Shown piece after piece: positions 9,746 through 19,387 of a stretch of 64,000 nucleotides of DNA (the stretch's first letter is position 1; every line of letters starts with the position of its first letter). The translations under genes were made by a program, and so were the position numbers. Where the stretch lies: the NCBI RefSeq assembly GCF_026552795.1, contig NZ_JANFPI010000006.1, forward strand, positions 186,001 through 250,000, given 5' to 3'. The notes below the pieces were generated by a model, which had not been told where the DNA came from, did no database searches, and saw nothing but the letters and a program-made list of their open reading frames with translations. The DNA is from Ectorhizobium quercum (GTDB lineage: Bacteria; Pseudomonadota; Alphaproteobacteria; Rhizobiales; Rhizobiaceae).

Positions 9746-10780
9746 ATGCCGAGTTCCGCCCCGCGCCCTCTCCCGCTCGCCTTGACCCAGGGAGACCCCG
9801 CCGGCATCGGGCCGGATCTCGCGCTGGTGGCTTGGACCAAGCGGAAGGAATACGGCCTGCCGCCGTTCGTCTATGTCGGCGATCCGGATGTCCTGACGAT
9901 CCGCGCACGGCTTCTCGACCTTGAGGTTCCGCTGGCCGAGACAGGCGCCGAAGCCGCAACGGGCGCTTTCGCCGAAGCCTTGCCCGTCCTTTCCCTCCCC
10001 GCCGGCATCGATGTCGTCGCCGGCCAGCCCCATATCGGCACCGCGCGCAGCACGATCGCCTCGATCGAAACCGCGGTGGAGCTTGCGGTCTCCGGCAAGG
10101 CAAGCGCCGTCGTCACCAGCCCGATCGCCAAGGCCGTTCTCTACGAAGCGGGTTTCCAGTTTCCCGGCCATACCGAATTTCTGGCCGATCTCGCCGCCCG
10201 CGCCACCGGCGAGCGTGTCATGCCGGTCATGATGCTGGCCGGTCCGAAGCTGCGCGCGGTTCCGGTGACGATCCATATTCCGCTCAGGGATGTCGCAGAC
10301 AAGCTGTCCGAAGAACTGATCTTCGACACCTGCCGCATCGCCGCGAAGGATCTGCGCGAGCGTTTCGGCATCGCCTCGCCGCGCCTTGCCGTGTCCGGCC
10401 TCAACCCGCATGCGGGCGAAGGCGGCGCCATCGGCAGGGAGGATCAGGACATCATCCATCCGGCCATCAGCCGCCTGCGCGCGGAAGGCATCGACGCCTT
10501 CGGCCCCCTGCCCGCCGACACCATGTTCCACGACGAAGCCCGCGCCCGCTACGATGTGGCGGTCTGCATGTATCACGACCAGGCGCTGATCCCGGCAAAG
10601 GCGCTCGGCTTCGACGATACCGTGAACGTCACGCTCGGCCTGCCCTTCATCCGCACCTCGCCCGACCACGGGACGGCTTTCGGCATCGCCGGGCAGGGCG
10701 TCGCCCGCGAGACGAGCCTCGTCACGGCCCTCAAGCTCGCCAGCCAGCTTGCGGGGCATGCGAGGGTGGCTCCCGTCTGA
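9746..10780 (+). CDS. pdxA: 4-hydroxythreonine-4-phosphate dehydrogenase
   Basis: 344 residues, normal for PdxA. It oxidises 4-phosphohydroxy-L-threonine in the DXP-dependent route to pyridoxal phosphate. Diagnostic features are [14 protein letters not shown] at the start, GHTEFLADL (metal-binding His), and the C-terminal stretch with [11 protein letters not shown] and [13 protein letters not shown] containing the metal- and substrate-binding histidines. AAGGAC precedes the ATG. The stop overlaps the rsmA start in TGATG, so both are probably co-translated. Confidence 0.95.
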   Translation: MPSSAPRPLPLALTQGDPAGIGPDLALVAWTKRKEYGLPPFVYVGDPDVLTIRARLLDLEVPLAETGAEAATGAFAEALPVLSLPAGIDVVAGQPHIGTARSTIASIETAVELAVSGKASAVVTSPIAKAVLYEAGFQFPGHTEFLADLAARATGERVMPVMMLAGPKLRAVPVTIHIPLRDVADKLSEELIFDTCRIAAKDLRERFGIASPRLAVSGLNPHAGEGGAIGREDQDIIHPAISRLRAEGIDAFGPLPADTMFHDEARARYDVAVCMYHDQALIPAKALGFDDTVNVTLGLPFIRTSPDHGTAFGIAGQGVARETSLVTALKLASQLAGHARVAPV

Positions 10781-11613
10781 TGGCCGCCATCGACGGCCTT
10801 CCACCGCTGCGCGACGTCATTGCCGCCCACGGGCTCGACGCCCGCAAGGCGCTCGGCCAGAATTTCCTGCTCGATCTCAACCTGACGCAGAAGATCGCCC
10901 GCACCGCGGGGCCGCTCGAAGACTGCACCGTCATCGAGGTCGGCCCCGGCCCCGGCGGGCTGACGCGCGCCATTCTCTCGCTCGGTGCGAAGAAGCTCAT
11001 CGCCATCGAACGCGACAGTCGCTGCCTGCCCGCGCTTGCCGAAATCGCCGCGCATTATCCGGGCCGGCTGGAGGTGATCGAGGGCGACGCGCTGAAGGCA
11101 GATTTCGCGGCGCTGGCCGAGGGCGTCGGCGGCAGGGTGAAGATCATTGCCAACCTGCCCTACAATGTCGGCACGCAGCTTCTCGTTAACTGGCTGCTGC
11201 CTCCCGCCTGGCCGCCCTACTGGGAGTCGCTGACGCTGATGTTCCAGAAGGAAGTCGGCCTGCGCATCGTCGCGGACGAAGAGGACGACCACTACGGCCG
11301 CCTCGGCGTGCTGGCCGGCTGGCGCACCGAGGCGCACATGGCCTTCGACGTGCCGCCGCAGGCCTTCACCCCGCCGCCCAAGGTGACGTCGACGGTGGTG
11401 CATCTCACCCCGCGCGACAACCCCTTGCCCTGCGACGTGAAGAAACTCGAAAAGGTGACGGAAGCCGCCTTCGGCCAGCGCCGCAAGATGCTGCGCCAGA
11501 GCGTCAAATCCCTCGGCGGCGAGACCTTGCTGGAAAAGGCCGGCATCGACCCGACCCGACGGGCGGAAACGCTGTCGGTGGAGGAGTTCGTGCGGCTGAC
11601 AAATTGCGTTTGA
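10780..11613 (+). CDS. rsmA: 16S rRNA (adenine1518-N6/adenine1519-N6)-dimethyltransferase
   Basis: 277 residues. RsmA/KsgA dimethylates two adjacent adenines in the 3' terminal hairpin of 16S rRNA during 30S assembly; its loss gives kasugamycin resistance. Motifs: GQNFLLD near residue 27, SAM-binding [10 protein letters not shown], and the catalytic [10 protein letters not shown]. It starts inside the pdxA stop and ends 14 bases from the convergent AadA-like gene. Confidence 0.96.
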   Translation: MAAIDGLPPLRDVIAAHGLDARKALGQNFLLDLNLTQKIARTAGPLEDCTVIEVGPGPGGLTRAILSLGAKKLIAIERDSRCLPALAEIAAHYPGRLEVIEGDALKADFAALAEGVGGRVKIIANLPYNVGTQLLVNWLLPPAWPPYWESLTLMFQKEVGLRIVADEEDDHYGRLGVLAGWRTEAHMAFDVPPQAFTPPPKVTSTVVHLTPRDNPLPCDVKKLEKVTEAAFGQRRKMLRQSVKSLGGETLLEKAGIDPTRRAETLSVEEFVRLTNCV

Positions 11614-11627
11614 GGCCGGCGCCGAAC

Positions 11628-12407
11628 TTATAAAAGGTCCTTCACACGCCGGCGCAGTTCCTCTGCTACGTGTAAAACCACCTGGCGGCGCTTCCGCCAG
11701 TCGTCGCCCGCCAGCCCCAGATAGGCGGCGCGGGCATCGGCCATGACCGTCGCAGCTTCGGCGGGCAAACGCGCTTCCGCCCATTCCGCCGCGATATCCT
11801 TGGGAACGAATGTTCCCGTTTCCAGGGTTCGCCACATGCGCGCAAGGGTCAACAGGACATTCCGCTCGTCGCCCTCCAGCGTTGCCAGCAGAGCGGGAAG
11901 TGCATCGCCGATGGCCCGGCGTATATCCGCTTCGGGGATGACCGGAAGGGTTTCACCGACATCGGGTCCCAGCAGAGACCGGGCTTTCTGACGGGCCTGC
12001 GCCAGTATCAGGGTGAATTCCGGGTCTGTTTCGGGCGCCGGCACCTCCACCGCCTCATAAGCTTCCCGGCGCCACTCTCCGTATAGGAATTCACTCCGCG
12101 CCGGATAAGAAACGGGAAAGAGATCGGCACGACGGAAAACGAGCATTTCCAGAGGACGCATGCCGGCATCCTTTCCCGGACGGCCCGAAACCGTCATCAA
12201 GGCGCCGAGCAAGCGGTCACGCTCGTCAGGGGTTGCCGAACGGCCGATGATCGCCAAAACGTCCACATCGCTGTCCGGACGCAGGCCACCAGCGACAGCG
12301 GAGCCGTGAAGATAGACGCCAAGCAGCGAATCCGTGAAAACCCGTCGAAGGATCTCCAGCGCCCGCTCCGCCTCGACGGGTATTCCCGATTGCTCCATGC
12401 TCTCCAC
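11628..12407 (-). CDS. AadA-like aminoglycoside (streptomycin/spectinomycin) nucleotidyltransferase homologue
   Basis: 259 residues, the length of ANT(3'')-type AadA enzymes, which transfer AMP to streptomycin and spectinomycin. The N-terminal nucleotidyltransferase core has LHGSAVAGGLRPDSDVDV with metal-binding Asp47 and Asp49; Glu87 (PLEML) and Trp112 (GEWRR) fall at the positions I recall as catalytic base and streptomycin contact in Salmonella AadA. The C-terminal helical domain keeps GDERNVLLTLARMW and the PKDIAAEWA block. It starts 16 bases after gmk, so it is probably the last gene of that transcript. No integron attC site or mobile gene is nearby, so this looks like a resident homologue. 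Resistance itself is inference. Confidence 0.85.
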   Translation of the reverse strand: MESMEQSGIPVEAERALEILRRVFTDSLLGVYLHGSAVAGGLRPDSDVDVLAIIGRSATPDERDRLLGALMTVSGRPGKDAGMRPLEMLVFRRADLFPVSYPARSEFLYGEWRREAYEAVEVPAPETDPEFTLILAQARQKARSLLGPDVGETLPVIPEADIRRAIGDALPALLATLEGDERNVLLTLARMWRTLETGTFVPKDIAAEWAEARLPAEAATVMADARAAYLGLAGDDWRKRRQVVLHVAEELRRRVKDLL

Positions 12408-12423
12408 CCCGGGCGTCGCCCCC

Positions 12424-13086
12424 TCACAACTCCGGCTCTTCCTCCAGCAGGTGCCGCACGAAATCGAACAGGCCGTGGCGGCGGTCGCGGCGCAGGCGCT
12501 CGGCCTTCACGACGGAATGGACGGCGTCGAAGGCCGTGTCGAGGTCCTCGTTGACGATGACGTAGTCGTATTCGCGCCAGTGGCCGATTTCCGAACGGGA
12601 ATTGATGAGACGGGTGCGGATCACCTCTTCCGTGTCCTCGGCACGGCGGTGCAGGCGCGATTGCAGCTCGGTCATGGTCGGCGGCAGCACGAAGATCGAG
12701 ACGACGTCGGCGGCCATCTTCTCCTGAAGCTGATGAGCGCCCTGCCAGTCGATATCGAACAGCATATCGCGGCCCGCGGCCATAGCGACCTCGACGGGCT
12801 CGCGCGGCGTGCCGTAGAAATTGCCGTGAACCTCGGCCCACTCCAGAAGGGCGTCGCTGTCGCGCAGGCGTTCGAACTCGCGCACCGAGATGAAGTGATA
12901 GTGGCGGCCGGCGATCTCGCTCGGGCGGCGCTGCCGCGTCGTGACGCTGACGGACATGCCGAGCGACGGATCGGCCTCCATCAGGGCGCGGGAAATCGTC
13001 GACTTGCCCGCGCCGGAGGGCGAGGAAATGACCAGCATGAGACCGCGGCGGGCGATCTCGGTCGTCTTCTTGGCCGGCATATTCAT
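12424..13086 (-). CDS. gmk: Guanylate kinase
   Basis: 220 residues. Converts GMP (and dGMP) to the diphosphate with ATP. P-loop [15 protein letters not shown] starts at about residue 21, followed by the GMP-binding region ([11 protein letters not shown] and GRHYHFIS). The first ATG is kept because GGAG lies six bases upstream. It follows yicC after three bases, a pairing common across proteobacteria. Confidence 0.96.
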   Translation of the reverse strand: MNMPAKKTTEIARRGLMLVISSPSGAGKSTISRALMEADPSLGMSVSVTTRQRRPSEIAGRHYHFISVREFERLRDSDALLEWAEVHGNFYGTPREPVEVAMAAGRDMLFDIDWQGAHQLQEKMAADVVSIFVLPPTMTELQSRLHRRAEDTEEVIRTRLINSRSEIGHWREYDYVIVNEDLDTAFDAVHSVVKAERLRRDRRHGLFDFVRHLLEEEPEL

Positions 13087-13089
13087 CGG

Positions 13090-13977
13090 TTACTCCAGAT
13101 TCTGAACCTGTTCCCGGAACTGGTCGATCACGACCTTCAACTCGATTCCGGCCGACGTGACGGCGACCGCATTCGACTTCGAACAGATCGTATTCGATTC
13201 CCGGTTAAATTCCTGTGCAAGAAAATCGAGCTTGCGCCCGACGGGGCCGCCGGCGGCCAGCAATTCGCGCGCGGCGGCGCAATGGGCCCTGAGCCGGTCC
13301 AGTTCCTCGCGGATGTCGGCGCGCGTGGCCAGCAGGGCCGCCTCGGCATGCAGTCGTTCCTGGTCGAGCGCGGAATTGGCTTCCATGAGCTGGGCGACCT
13401 GACCCGCGATCCGCCTGACGATCTCCGCCGGCTGGCGCGACGGATCAGCCTCGATACGGTCGGCAAGAGCGGCGATCTGGTCGAGCTGGCCGGCGAGTAC
13501 CGTTGCGAGCGCGGTCCCTTCCCGCTCGCGCATTCCGTTCAGCCCGTCGAGAGCGGCCTGAAACGCGTCGAGCATGGCGGCGTCGCGGTCCGCCAGCATC
13601 TCCGGCTCGTCCTCGGCCTCACGGAAGTCGATGAGGCCGCGAATGCCGAGCAGGCTGTCGAACCGCAGTGGCGCCGGGTCGACGCTGGCGCCGAGCTCGG
13701 CCTTCAGCGCCAGAACGGCATCGAGCGCATCGCGATTGACGACCGCCTCGATGCGGTTCTCGGCGACACCGACCGTCAGTCCGGCCTGAACGTTGCCGCG
13801 GGCGAGCGCCGCACCGGCAAGACGGCGAAGCCCGGCTTCCAGACGTTCGAGGCCCGGCGGCAGGCGAAGGCGCAGGTCGAGGCCCTTGCCGTTGACCGCC
13901 CGCAGTTCCCAGGCGAAACGGTAGCGGCCGCTCTCCCCCTCGCTGCGCGCAAATCCGGTCATCGAACGCAAGGCCAT
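13090..13977 (-). CDS. yicC: YicC family endoribonuclease-like protein
   Basis: 295 residues. Starts with the family hallmark LRSMTGFARSEG and ends with the conserved C-terminal block (GRKLDFLAQEFNRESNTICS, then VVIDQFREQVQN). YicC proteins have been linked to RNA turnover and stationary-phase survival; the precise role here is not known. GGAGG sits seven bases before the ATG. Lies between mltG and gmk in the same direction. Confidence 0.93.
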   Translation of the reverse strand: MALRSMTGFARSEGESGRYRFAWELRAVNGKGLDLRLRLPPGLERLEAGLRRLAGAALARGNVQAGLTVGVAENRIEAVVNRDALDAVLALKAELGASVDPAPLRFDSLLGIRGLIDFREAEDEPEMLADRDAAMLDAFQAALDGLNGMREREGTALATVLAGQLDQIAALADRIEADPSRQPAEIVRRIAGQVAQLMEANSALDQERLHAEAALLATRADIREELDRLRAHCAAARELLAAGGPVGRKLDFLAQEFNRESNTICSKSNAVAVTSAGIELKVVIDQFREQVQNLE

Positions 13978-14047
13978 TGCTATCCCTCCATGAAAAGACC
14001 GGGGCGATGGCCGGCCACCGCCCCGGTACGACCGATTCCGCTATGTT

Positions 14048-15256
14048 TTACGGCGAGGTCGCCGGAGCCGTGGCGGCAGGCGGCGTGTTGCCGGCGGCCT
14101 GCTCTGCCTGGATCCTGCGCCAGCGGCGGACATTGGCGTTGTGTTCCTCGAGCGTCTCGGCGAAGGCATGGCCGCCGGTGCCGTCGGCAACGAAGTAAAG
14201 ATCCTTCGTCTTCCACGGCAGGGCGGTCGCTTCCAGGGCATCGCGCCCGGGATTGGCGATCGGGCCCGGCGGCAGGGCGGAAATCCTGTAGGTGTTGTAG
14301 GGCGTCTCCCGGTCGAGGTCCGACTGATAGATCGGACGGTCGGACGGACGGCCCTCGCCGCCGAAAATGCCGTAAAGCACGGTCGGGTCCGATTGCAGGC
14401 GCATGCCCCGGGCCAGACGGTTATAGAAGACCGAGGCGACATGGGCACGCTCGTCGGCCTTGCCCGTCTCCTTCTCGACGATGGAGGCGAGAACGACCAG
14501 TTCCTCCTTGGACTTCAGCGGCAGTTCGGGATCGCGGCGCTCCCATATCTGGTCCACGATCCGCGCCTGCTGCGCCAGCATCTGGCTGACGATCTCCTCG
14601 CGCCGCGTGCCGCGGGAAAACTTGTACGTATCCGGGCGAAGCGAGCCCTCCGCCGGCGTTTCCGCCGGCAGGTTGCCTTCGAGTATCGGATCGTCCGCAA
14701 GGCGGCGGAAAATCTGCGCGACGGTCAGGCCTTCGGGAAAGGTGATCGAATAGAGGATGGAGCGGCCCGATTCCAGAAGGTCCACGACCTCCTGCATCGA
14801 GGCGCCGGCCTTCACCTCGTATTCGCCCGCCTTCAGGGTGCGGTTGCCGAGATAGATTTTCGACATGTACTGGAAGATGCGGGCATCCGTGATGACGCCG
14901 TTGCGCTCCAGATTGGCGGCGATCTCCGTCGTGCCGGAACCGGCCCGGACGATGACATGGGTATTGACCGCCAGCGGACCCGGCTCGCGGAAGGCATTGT
15001 TGACATAGACGAACAGGCCGACGGCCACCGCCGCGCCCAGCACGATCATCGTCATGACGAAATTCAGGAAAATGACGAACTGGCTGCGGGCCTTGCGCGA
15101 ACGCCGGGGCGGTTCGGGCACGCGCTCGGGACGAAGCGCCTCCTTGGGCGACTTCGGAATGATCGGTCCCTTGGGCGCGTTCTGCGCCTCCCGGAACGGC
15201 TCGTCATTGTTCAGGTCGTTTGTTTCGTTCACCGGCGAATCTTTTCTTTTAGGCAC
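14048..15256 (-). CDS. mltG: Endolytic murein transglycosylase MltG
   Basis: 402 residues. MltG cleaves nascent glycan strands in the inner membrane and so sets their length. A basic cytoplasmic N-terminus (about 55 residues) is followed by one membrane helix (about 60-82), then a LysM-like part and the YceG catalytic domain. The catalytic Glu lies in LASIVEKETGKADERAHVAS. The start is uncertain: GTG 15256 has GGAG very close, while a GTG at 15232 (VNETND) has an A/G-rich stretch at better spacing. The C-terminus carries a short Ala/Pro/Thr-rich tail. Confidence 0.93.
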   Translation of the reverse strand: MPKRKDSPVNETNDLNNDEPFREAQNAPKGPIIPKSPKEALRPERVPEPPRRSRKARSQFVIFLNFVMTMIVLGAAVAVGLFVYVNNAFREPGPLAVNTHVIVRAGSGTTEIAANLERNGVITDARIFQYMSKIYLGNRTLKAGEYEVKAGASMQEVVDLLESGRSILYSITFPEGLTVAQIFRRLADDPILEGNLPAETPAEGSLRPDTYKFSRGTRREEIVSQMLAQQARIVDQIWERRDPELPLKSKEELVVLASIVEKETGKADERAHVASVFYNRLARGMRLQSDPTVLYGIFGGEGRPSDRPIYQSDLDRETPYNTYRISALPPGPIANPGRDALEATALPWKTKDLYFVADGTGGHAFAETLEEHNANVRRWRRIQAEQAAGNTPPAATAPATSP

Positions 15257-15475
15257 GCTCCACGGATGATGGAGTAATGCGGCGAAAACTAGTCGAGGAC
15301 GAAACCGTCATCCCGAAGAAGACCGCTTCGGAACGGTTTGCACGGCAGACCCCGCGGGGCCGGATTCCCGGCCGGCCGGTCGAATGGCGGCCCGATCCGG
15401 CTACAACGTCGGCCGTCCTGCGGAACGGCCGGGCATGCGGAAGCCGGGACGGGAAAACCCGCCGGCTTCCTGCTG

Positions 15476-16738
15476 TCAGCCTTCGTAACGCCTCAGGACC
15501 ACCGAAGCGTTGGTGCCGCCGAAGCCGAAGGAATTCGACACGGCGATGTTGACCTCGCGCTTGCGCGCGACATGCGGCACGAGGTCGATCCTTGTCTCGA
15601 CATCGGGATTGTCGAGATTGAGCGTCGGCGGCACGACATTGTCGCGGATCGCCAGCGTCGCGAAAATCGCCTCCACCGCACCGGCTGCGCCCAGCAGATG
15701 GCCGATCGCCGACTTGGTGGACGACATGGACACGCCCGGAGCCGCATCGCCGACCAGGCGCTCGACAGCGCCCAGCTCGATCGTGTCGGCCATCGTGGAG
15801 GTGCCATGCGCGTTGACGTAATCGATATCGGCCGGCGTGATGCCGGCGCGCTTCAGCGCCATGCTCATGCAGCGATAGGCGCCCTCGCCGTCCTCGCTGG
15901 GCGCGGTGATGTGATACGCGTCGCCCGAGAGGCCGTAGCCGACGACCTCGGCATAGATCTTCGCGCCACGGGCCTTCGCATGTTCCAGCTCCTCGAGAAC
16001 GACGATGCCGGCGCCCTCGCCCATGACGAAACCGTCGCGGTCGCGGTCATAGGGGCGCGAAGCCTTTTGCGGATCGTCGTTATGCCGCGTGGACAAGGCC
16101 TTGCAGGCGGCGAAGCCCGCCAGCGCGATGCGGCACACCGGGCTTTCGGCCCCGCCGGCCACCATGACGTCGGCATCGCCGAACGCGATCAGGCGGCTGG
16201 CATCGCCGATGGCGTGCGCGCCCGTCGAGCAGGCGGTGACGACCGAATGGTTCGGGCCGCGCAGCTTGTGGCGAATGGAAACGTGGCCGGACACGAGGTT
16301 GATCAGGCGTCCGGGAATGAAAAACGGCGAAATGCGCCGGGGGCCCTTGTCGCGCAGCGTGTAGCCCGCCTCGACAATGCCCTCGAGGCCGCCGATGCCG
16401 GAACCGATCAGCACGCCCGTGGCGACCTGGTCCTCGTCCGTCTTCGGGTGCCAGCCGGCGTCGTCCAGCGCCATGTCGGCGGCGGCCATGCCGTAAAGGA
16501 TGAAGGGATCGACCTTGCGCTGTTCCTTGGGGTCCATCCACTGGTCGGCATTGAACGTGCCGTCCGTGCCGTCGCCGACGGGAATGCGACAGGCGATCTT
16601 CGCCGGCAGATCATCCACTTCGAACTCGGTGACGAGACGGGCCGCATTGACCCCCGCCAGCAAACGGGACCAGGTGATCTCAGCGCCGGTTCCCAGGGGG
16701 GACACCATGCCGATACCGGTGATAACGACACGTCTCAT
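15476..16738 (-). CDS. fabF: 3-oxoacyl-ACP synthase II
   Basis: 420 residues. FabF condenses malonyl-ACP with acyl-ACP in fatty acid elongation. The Cys-His-His triad is visible: TACSTGAHAIGDA (Cys), NAHGTSTMADT (His) and KSAIGHLLGAAG (His). It lies directly after acpP and before mltG. A 219-base gap to mltG holds several GC-rich inverted repeats without a clear T-run, so transcription may continue into mltG. Confidence 0.96.
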   Translation of the reverse strand: MRRVVITGIGMVSPLGTGAEITWSRLLAGVNAARLVTEFEVDDLPAKIACRIPVGDGTDGTFNADQWMDPKEQRKVDPFILYGMAAADMALDDAGWHPKTDEDQVATGVLIGSGIGGLEGIVEAGYTLRDKGPRRISPFFIPGRLINLVSGHVSIRHKLRGPNHSVVTACSTGAHAIGDASRLIAFGDADVMVAGGAESPVCRIALAGFAACKALSTRHNDDPQKASRPYDRDRDGFVMGEGAGIVVLEELEHAKARGAKIYAEVVGYGLSGDAYHITAPSEDGEGAYRCMSMALKRAGITPADIDYVNAHGTSTMADTIELGAVERLVGDAAPGVSMSSTKSAIGHLLGAAGAVEAIFATLAIRDNVVPPTLNLDNPDVETRIDLVPHVARKREVNIAVSNSFGFGGTNASVVLRRYEG

Positions 16739-16925
16739 CGTCCGCGACCTCCCGACAGTATTCCTGCTTTATTCTTGCTTTGCCCTGCGGCGCGCACCGC
16801 GCGAAACAGTTTCCACTCATGTCCGGAAAACACCCTGCCGGGCGTTCCTGCGGACCGTATTTTACGGATTGGAGCATTTTTCGAGGAACACGGCGAAGCG
16901 GGAGCCGCCCGCCGGTTCGCACTCG

Positions 16926-16950
16926 AAAACAAGCCTGAAAGGGATCAGGC
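16926..16950 (-). terminator. Hairpin at the acpP stop codon
   Basis: Read on the minus strand: GCCTGA, 6-base loop, TCAGGC, then TTGTTTTC. The 5' arm overlaps the acpP stop codon. The stem is short but the T-rich tail fits a weak intrinsic terminator that would let abundant acpP mRNA end before fabF with some readthrough. Confidence 0.5.
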
Positions 16951-17181
16951 CTGGGCTTTTTCGATAAACTTCACGGCGTCACCGACCGTGAGGATCGAGT
17001 CCGCGGCATCGTCCGGGATTTCAACGCCGAACTCTTCTTCGAAGGCCATGACCAGTTCGACGGTGTCGAGCGAGTCTGCGCCCAGGTCGTCGATGAAGCT
17101 TGCGCCCTCAACGACCTTGTCGGCGTCTACACCAAGATGGTCAATAACAATTTTCTTAACGCGTTCTGCGATATCGCTCAT
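16945..17181 (-). CDS. acpP: Acyl carrier protein
   Basis: 78 residues, acidic, the standard ACP size. It carries growing acyl chains on a phosphopantetheine arm attached to the Ser of [10 protein letters not shown]. The ATG at 17181 ([10 protein letters not shown]) was chosen over a longer frame starting at 17289 because it gives the exact family N-terminus. It sits between fabG and fabF, and its 285-base upstream gap is structured (see the leader feature). Confidence 0.97.
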   Translation of the reverse strand: MSDIAERVKKIVIDHLGVDADKVVEGASFIDDLGADSLDTVELVMAFEEEFGVEIPDDAADSILTVGDAVKFIEKAQA

Positions 17182-17237
17182 GTCGGTTTCCTCGACCGTT
17201 GACTTCATTCCCCGGATGACAGTCGCACCCGGAACCT

Positions 17238-17385
17238 GGTTGAACCGAGAAAAGAACAGTCGTCCTTTTCGCAGGTACTCCCCGTTCAACCCTGTTTCAA
17301 GAACAGGGCCAGCATCGGGGCGTACCCTCCCTCTTCATCAGGGGCGACTGATCTCAGTCTTGGCCCGCTTAACACGGTTTAAGCG
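17238..17385 (-). promoter_or_regulatory. Structured region upstream of acpP
   Basis: Three inverted repeats lie in the gap before acpP: arms ggttgaac/gttcaacc at 17238-17245 and 17284-17291; hairpin ccctgtt-tcaag-aacaggg at 17290-17308; and arms cgcttaa/ttaagcg at 17366-17372 and 17379-17385. They probably belong to the acpP promoter and mRNA leader. I could not place a convincing -35/-10 pair. Confidence 0.4.
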
Positions 17386-17466
17386 CGCCGCAAAGCCTGA
17401 AAATCGCCCTGAACACAGGCGGAAGGCGGTTGGACACAGGTGTCGACCGCCCAGCCGCACCTCATA

Positions 17467-18204
17467 TCAGATCATCGCCATGCCGCCGTTGACGTGCAGG
17501 GTCTGGCCCGTCACGTAGCTCGCCTCCTGCGAGGCGAGGTAGAGAACCGCGGAGGCGATCTCGGCGCCGGTTCCCATCCGCTTCATGGGGATGGAACCGA
17601 GGATGCCTTCCTTCTGCTTTTCGTTCAGCTTGCCGGTCATCGCCGATTCGATGAAGCCGGGGGCAATGCAGTTGACGGTGACGTTGCGGCTGGCGATTTC
17701 CTGCGCCAGCGACTTGGAAAAGCCGATCATGCCGGCCTTGGAGGCGCAGTAGTTGGCCTGGCCCGGATTGCCGGTGACGCCGACGACGGAGGTGATGTTG
17801 ACGATGCGGCCGTAGCGGCGCTTCATCATGCCTTGCGTCAGTTCGCGCGTCAGGCGGAACACGGCCGTCAGGTTCACTTCCAGAACCGCGTCCCAGTCCT
17901 CGTCGCTCATGCGCACGAACAGGCCGTCCTTCGTGATGCCCGCATTGTTGACGAGAATGTCGACGCCGCCGAGTTCGGCTTCGGCCGTCTGGCCGAGCGC
18001 CTTCACTTCGCCGCGGTCCGACAGGTTCGCCGGGAAGATCGTCGCGCGCTCGCCGAGTTCGGCAGCCAGCGCCTCAAGCTTTTCCCTGCGCGTGCCGTGC
18101 AGGCCGACGGTCGCGCCGCGGGCATGAAGCGTGCGGGCGATTTCCTCGCCGATGCCGCCGGTTGCGCCCGTCACCAGGGCCTTGCGGCCGGTCAAATCGA
18201 ACAT
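17467..18204 (-). CDS. fabG: 3-oxoacyl-ACP reductase
   Basis: 245 residues, classical short-chain dehydrogenase. Reduces 3-oxoacyl-ACP with NADPH in fatty acid elongation. Cofactor motif VTGATGGIGEEIA at the N-terminus, NNAG in mid-protein, and catalytic Ser-Tyr-Lys in ITSVVG and YCASKAG. It ends in VNGGMAMI, a typical FabG C-terminus. It lies 29 bases after fabD in the same direction, which separates it from the many unrelated SDRs such as the one at 36697. Confidence 0.96.
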   Translation of the reverse strand: MFDLTGRKALVTGATGGIGEEIARTLHARGATVGLHGTRREKLEALAAELGERATIFPANLSDRGEVKALGQTAEAELGGVDILVNNAGITKDGLFVRMSDEDWDAVLEVNLTAVFRLTRELTQGMMKRRYGRIVNITSVVGVTGNPGQANYCASKAGMIGFSKSLAQEIASRNVTVNCIAPGFIESAMTGKLNEKQKEGILGSIPMKRMGTGAEIASAVLYLASQEASYVTGQTLHVNGGMAMI

Positions 18205-18233
18205 GTGTGGAATCCTTCCTTGTAAACCCGAGA

Positions 18234-19178
18234 TCAGCCGGCAAGAGCGGCAATCGTTGTGTCGATATCGGCGGGGGCGTTCACGGCGACGCCGGAAACC
18301 CGCTTGTCGATCCGTCTGGCAAGGCCGGTCAGCACCTTGCCGGTGCCGATTTCATAAAGTGTCGTCACGCCGTTTTCGCCGAACCATTCCACCGTCTCGC
18401 GCCAGCGCACGCGGCCCGTCACCTGCTCGACCAGCAGGGAAAGGATCGTCTCGGCGTCGCTCACCGGCGCGGCGCGGACATTGGCGACCAGCGGCACGGC
18501 CGGATCCTTGGCCGGGACCCCGGCAAGCGCTTCGGCCATCGCCTCGGCGGCCGGTCCCATCAGGGCCGAATGGAACGGCGCGGAAACCGGCAGCATCAGG
18601 GCGCGCCTCGCGCCCTTCTCCGAGGCCAGCGCCGCTGCCTTCTCGATGGCAGCCTTGCCGCCGGAAATGACGAGCTGGCCGCCGCCGTTGTCATTGGCAA
18701 TCTGGGCGACGCCGAGGACGGAGGCTTCCGCGCAGATGGCCTCGACCGCATCGGCCTCCAGGCCGATGATCGCGGCCATCGCCCCCTCGCCGACCGGAAC
18801 GGCGGCCTGCATGGCGTTGCCGCGAATGCGCAGCAGGCGGGCGGTATCGGCCAGGGAAAAGGTGCCGGCGGCACAGAGGGCGGAATATTCGCCGAGCGAG
18901 TGGCCGGCGACGAAGGCGACCTTGGCCTTGAGGTCGAGGCCGCGCGCCTCGAGCACACGGATCGTCGCGATGGATACGGCCATCAGCGCGGGCTGGGCAT
19001 TGGCGGTCAGGGTCAGTCTGTCCTCCGGGCCGTTCCACATCGTATCGGAAAGCTTTTCGCCGAGGGCCTCGTCGACTTCCGCGAACACGGCGCGGGCCTC
19101 CACAAAGGTTTCGGCCAGCTCACGTCCCATGCCGACAGCCTGGCTGCCCTGGCCGGGAAATGTAAATGCAACGCTCAT
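18234..19178 (-). CDS. fabD: Malonyl-CoA:ACP transacylase
   Basis: 314 residues. Loads malonyl groups onto ACP for chain elongation. FPGQGSQAVGMG near the N-terminus, nucleophile Ser in GHSLGEYSAL, and catalytic His in VSAPFHSALM. First gene of the fabD-fabG-acpP-fabF series; it is divergent from the aldo/keto reductase gene, with 209 bases between them. Confidence 0.96.
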   Translation of the reverse strand: MSVAFTFPGQGSQAVGMGRELAETFVEARAVFAEVDEALGEKLSDTMWNGPEDRLTLTANAQPALMAVSIATIRVLEARGLDLKAKVAFVAGHSLGEYSALCAAGTFSLADTARLLRIRGNAMQAAVPVGEGAMAAIIGLEADAVEAICAEASVLGVAQIANDNGGGQLVISGGKAAIEKAAALASEKGARRALMLPVSAPFHSALMGPAAEAMAEALAGVPAKDPAVPLVANVRAAPVSDAETILSLLVEQVTGRVRWRETVEWFGENGVTTLYEIGTGKVLTGLARRIDKRVSGVAVNAPADIDTTIAALAG

Positions 19179-19387
19179 CGAGGTTCGTCCCTTCCCTTTG
19201 ATTTTTCCTTTCCATTCACATTCTGGAGGTGCAAGTCAATAGAAAGGCCCGCGACAAGATCTACAAGCCCGCGAAAGAGGCATTTTCCGCTGCCGGGCGA
19301 AATTGGTGCAGATATCCTTGCACAAACGCGATTCCGCATTAAATTTGCGGCACCGCAAAATATCCGCATTCCCGGAGCCATTTTCCC

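Noticed and set aside
11628..12407. AadA-like gene as a recently acquired resistance cassette
   Set aside because: No attC site, integrase or mobile element nearby, composition fits the genome, and it is placed within the gmk transcript.
12334..14589. Long plus-strand open frame (751 codons) opposite gmk, yicC and mltG
   Set aside because: Its product has no recognisable domain and spans three real genes on the other strand; high GC makes such antisense frames common. The same holds for 43617-45626 (-), 6362-8545 (-) and 32309-33994 (-).
17276..17311. Nine-codon frame MLALFLKQG in the acpP leader
   Set aside because: The codons are mostly created by the hairpin sequence itself and no promoter places it on an mRNA with confidence.
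17366..17385. CtrA site upstream of acpP
   Set aside because: Two TTAA tetramers are present but separated by 6 bases, not 7, and the sequence is better described as a palindrome.
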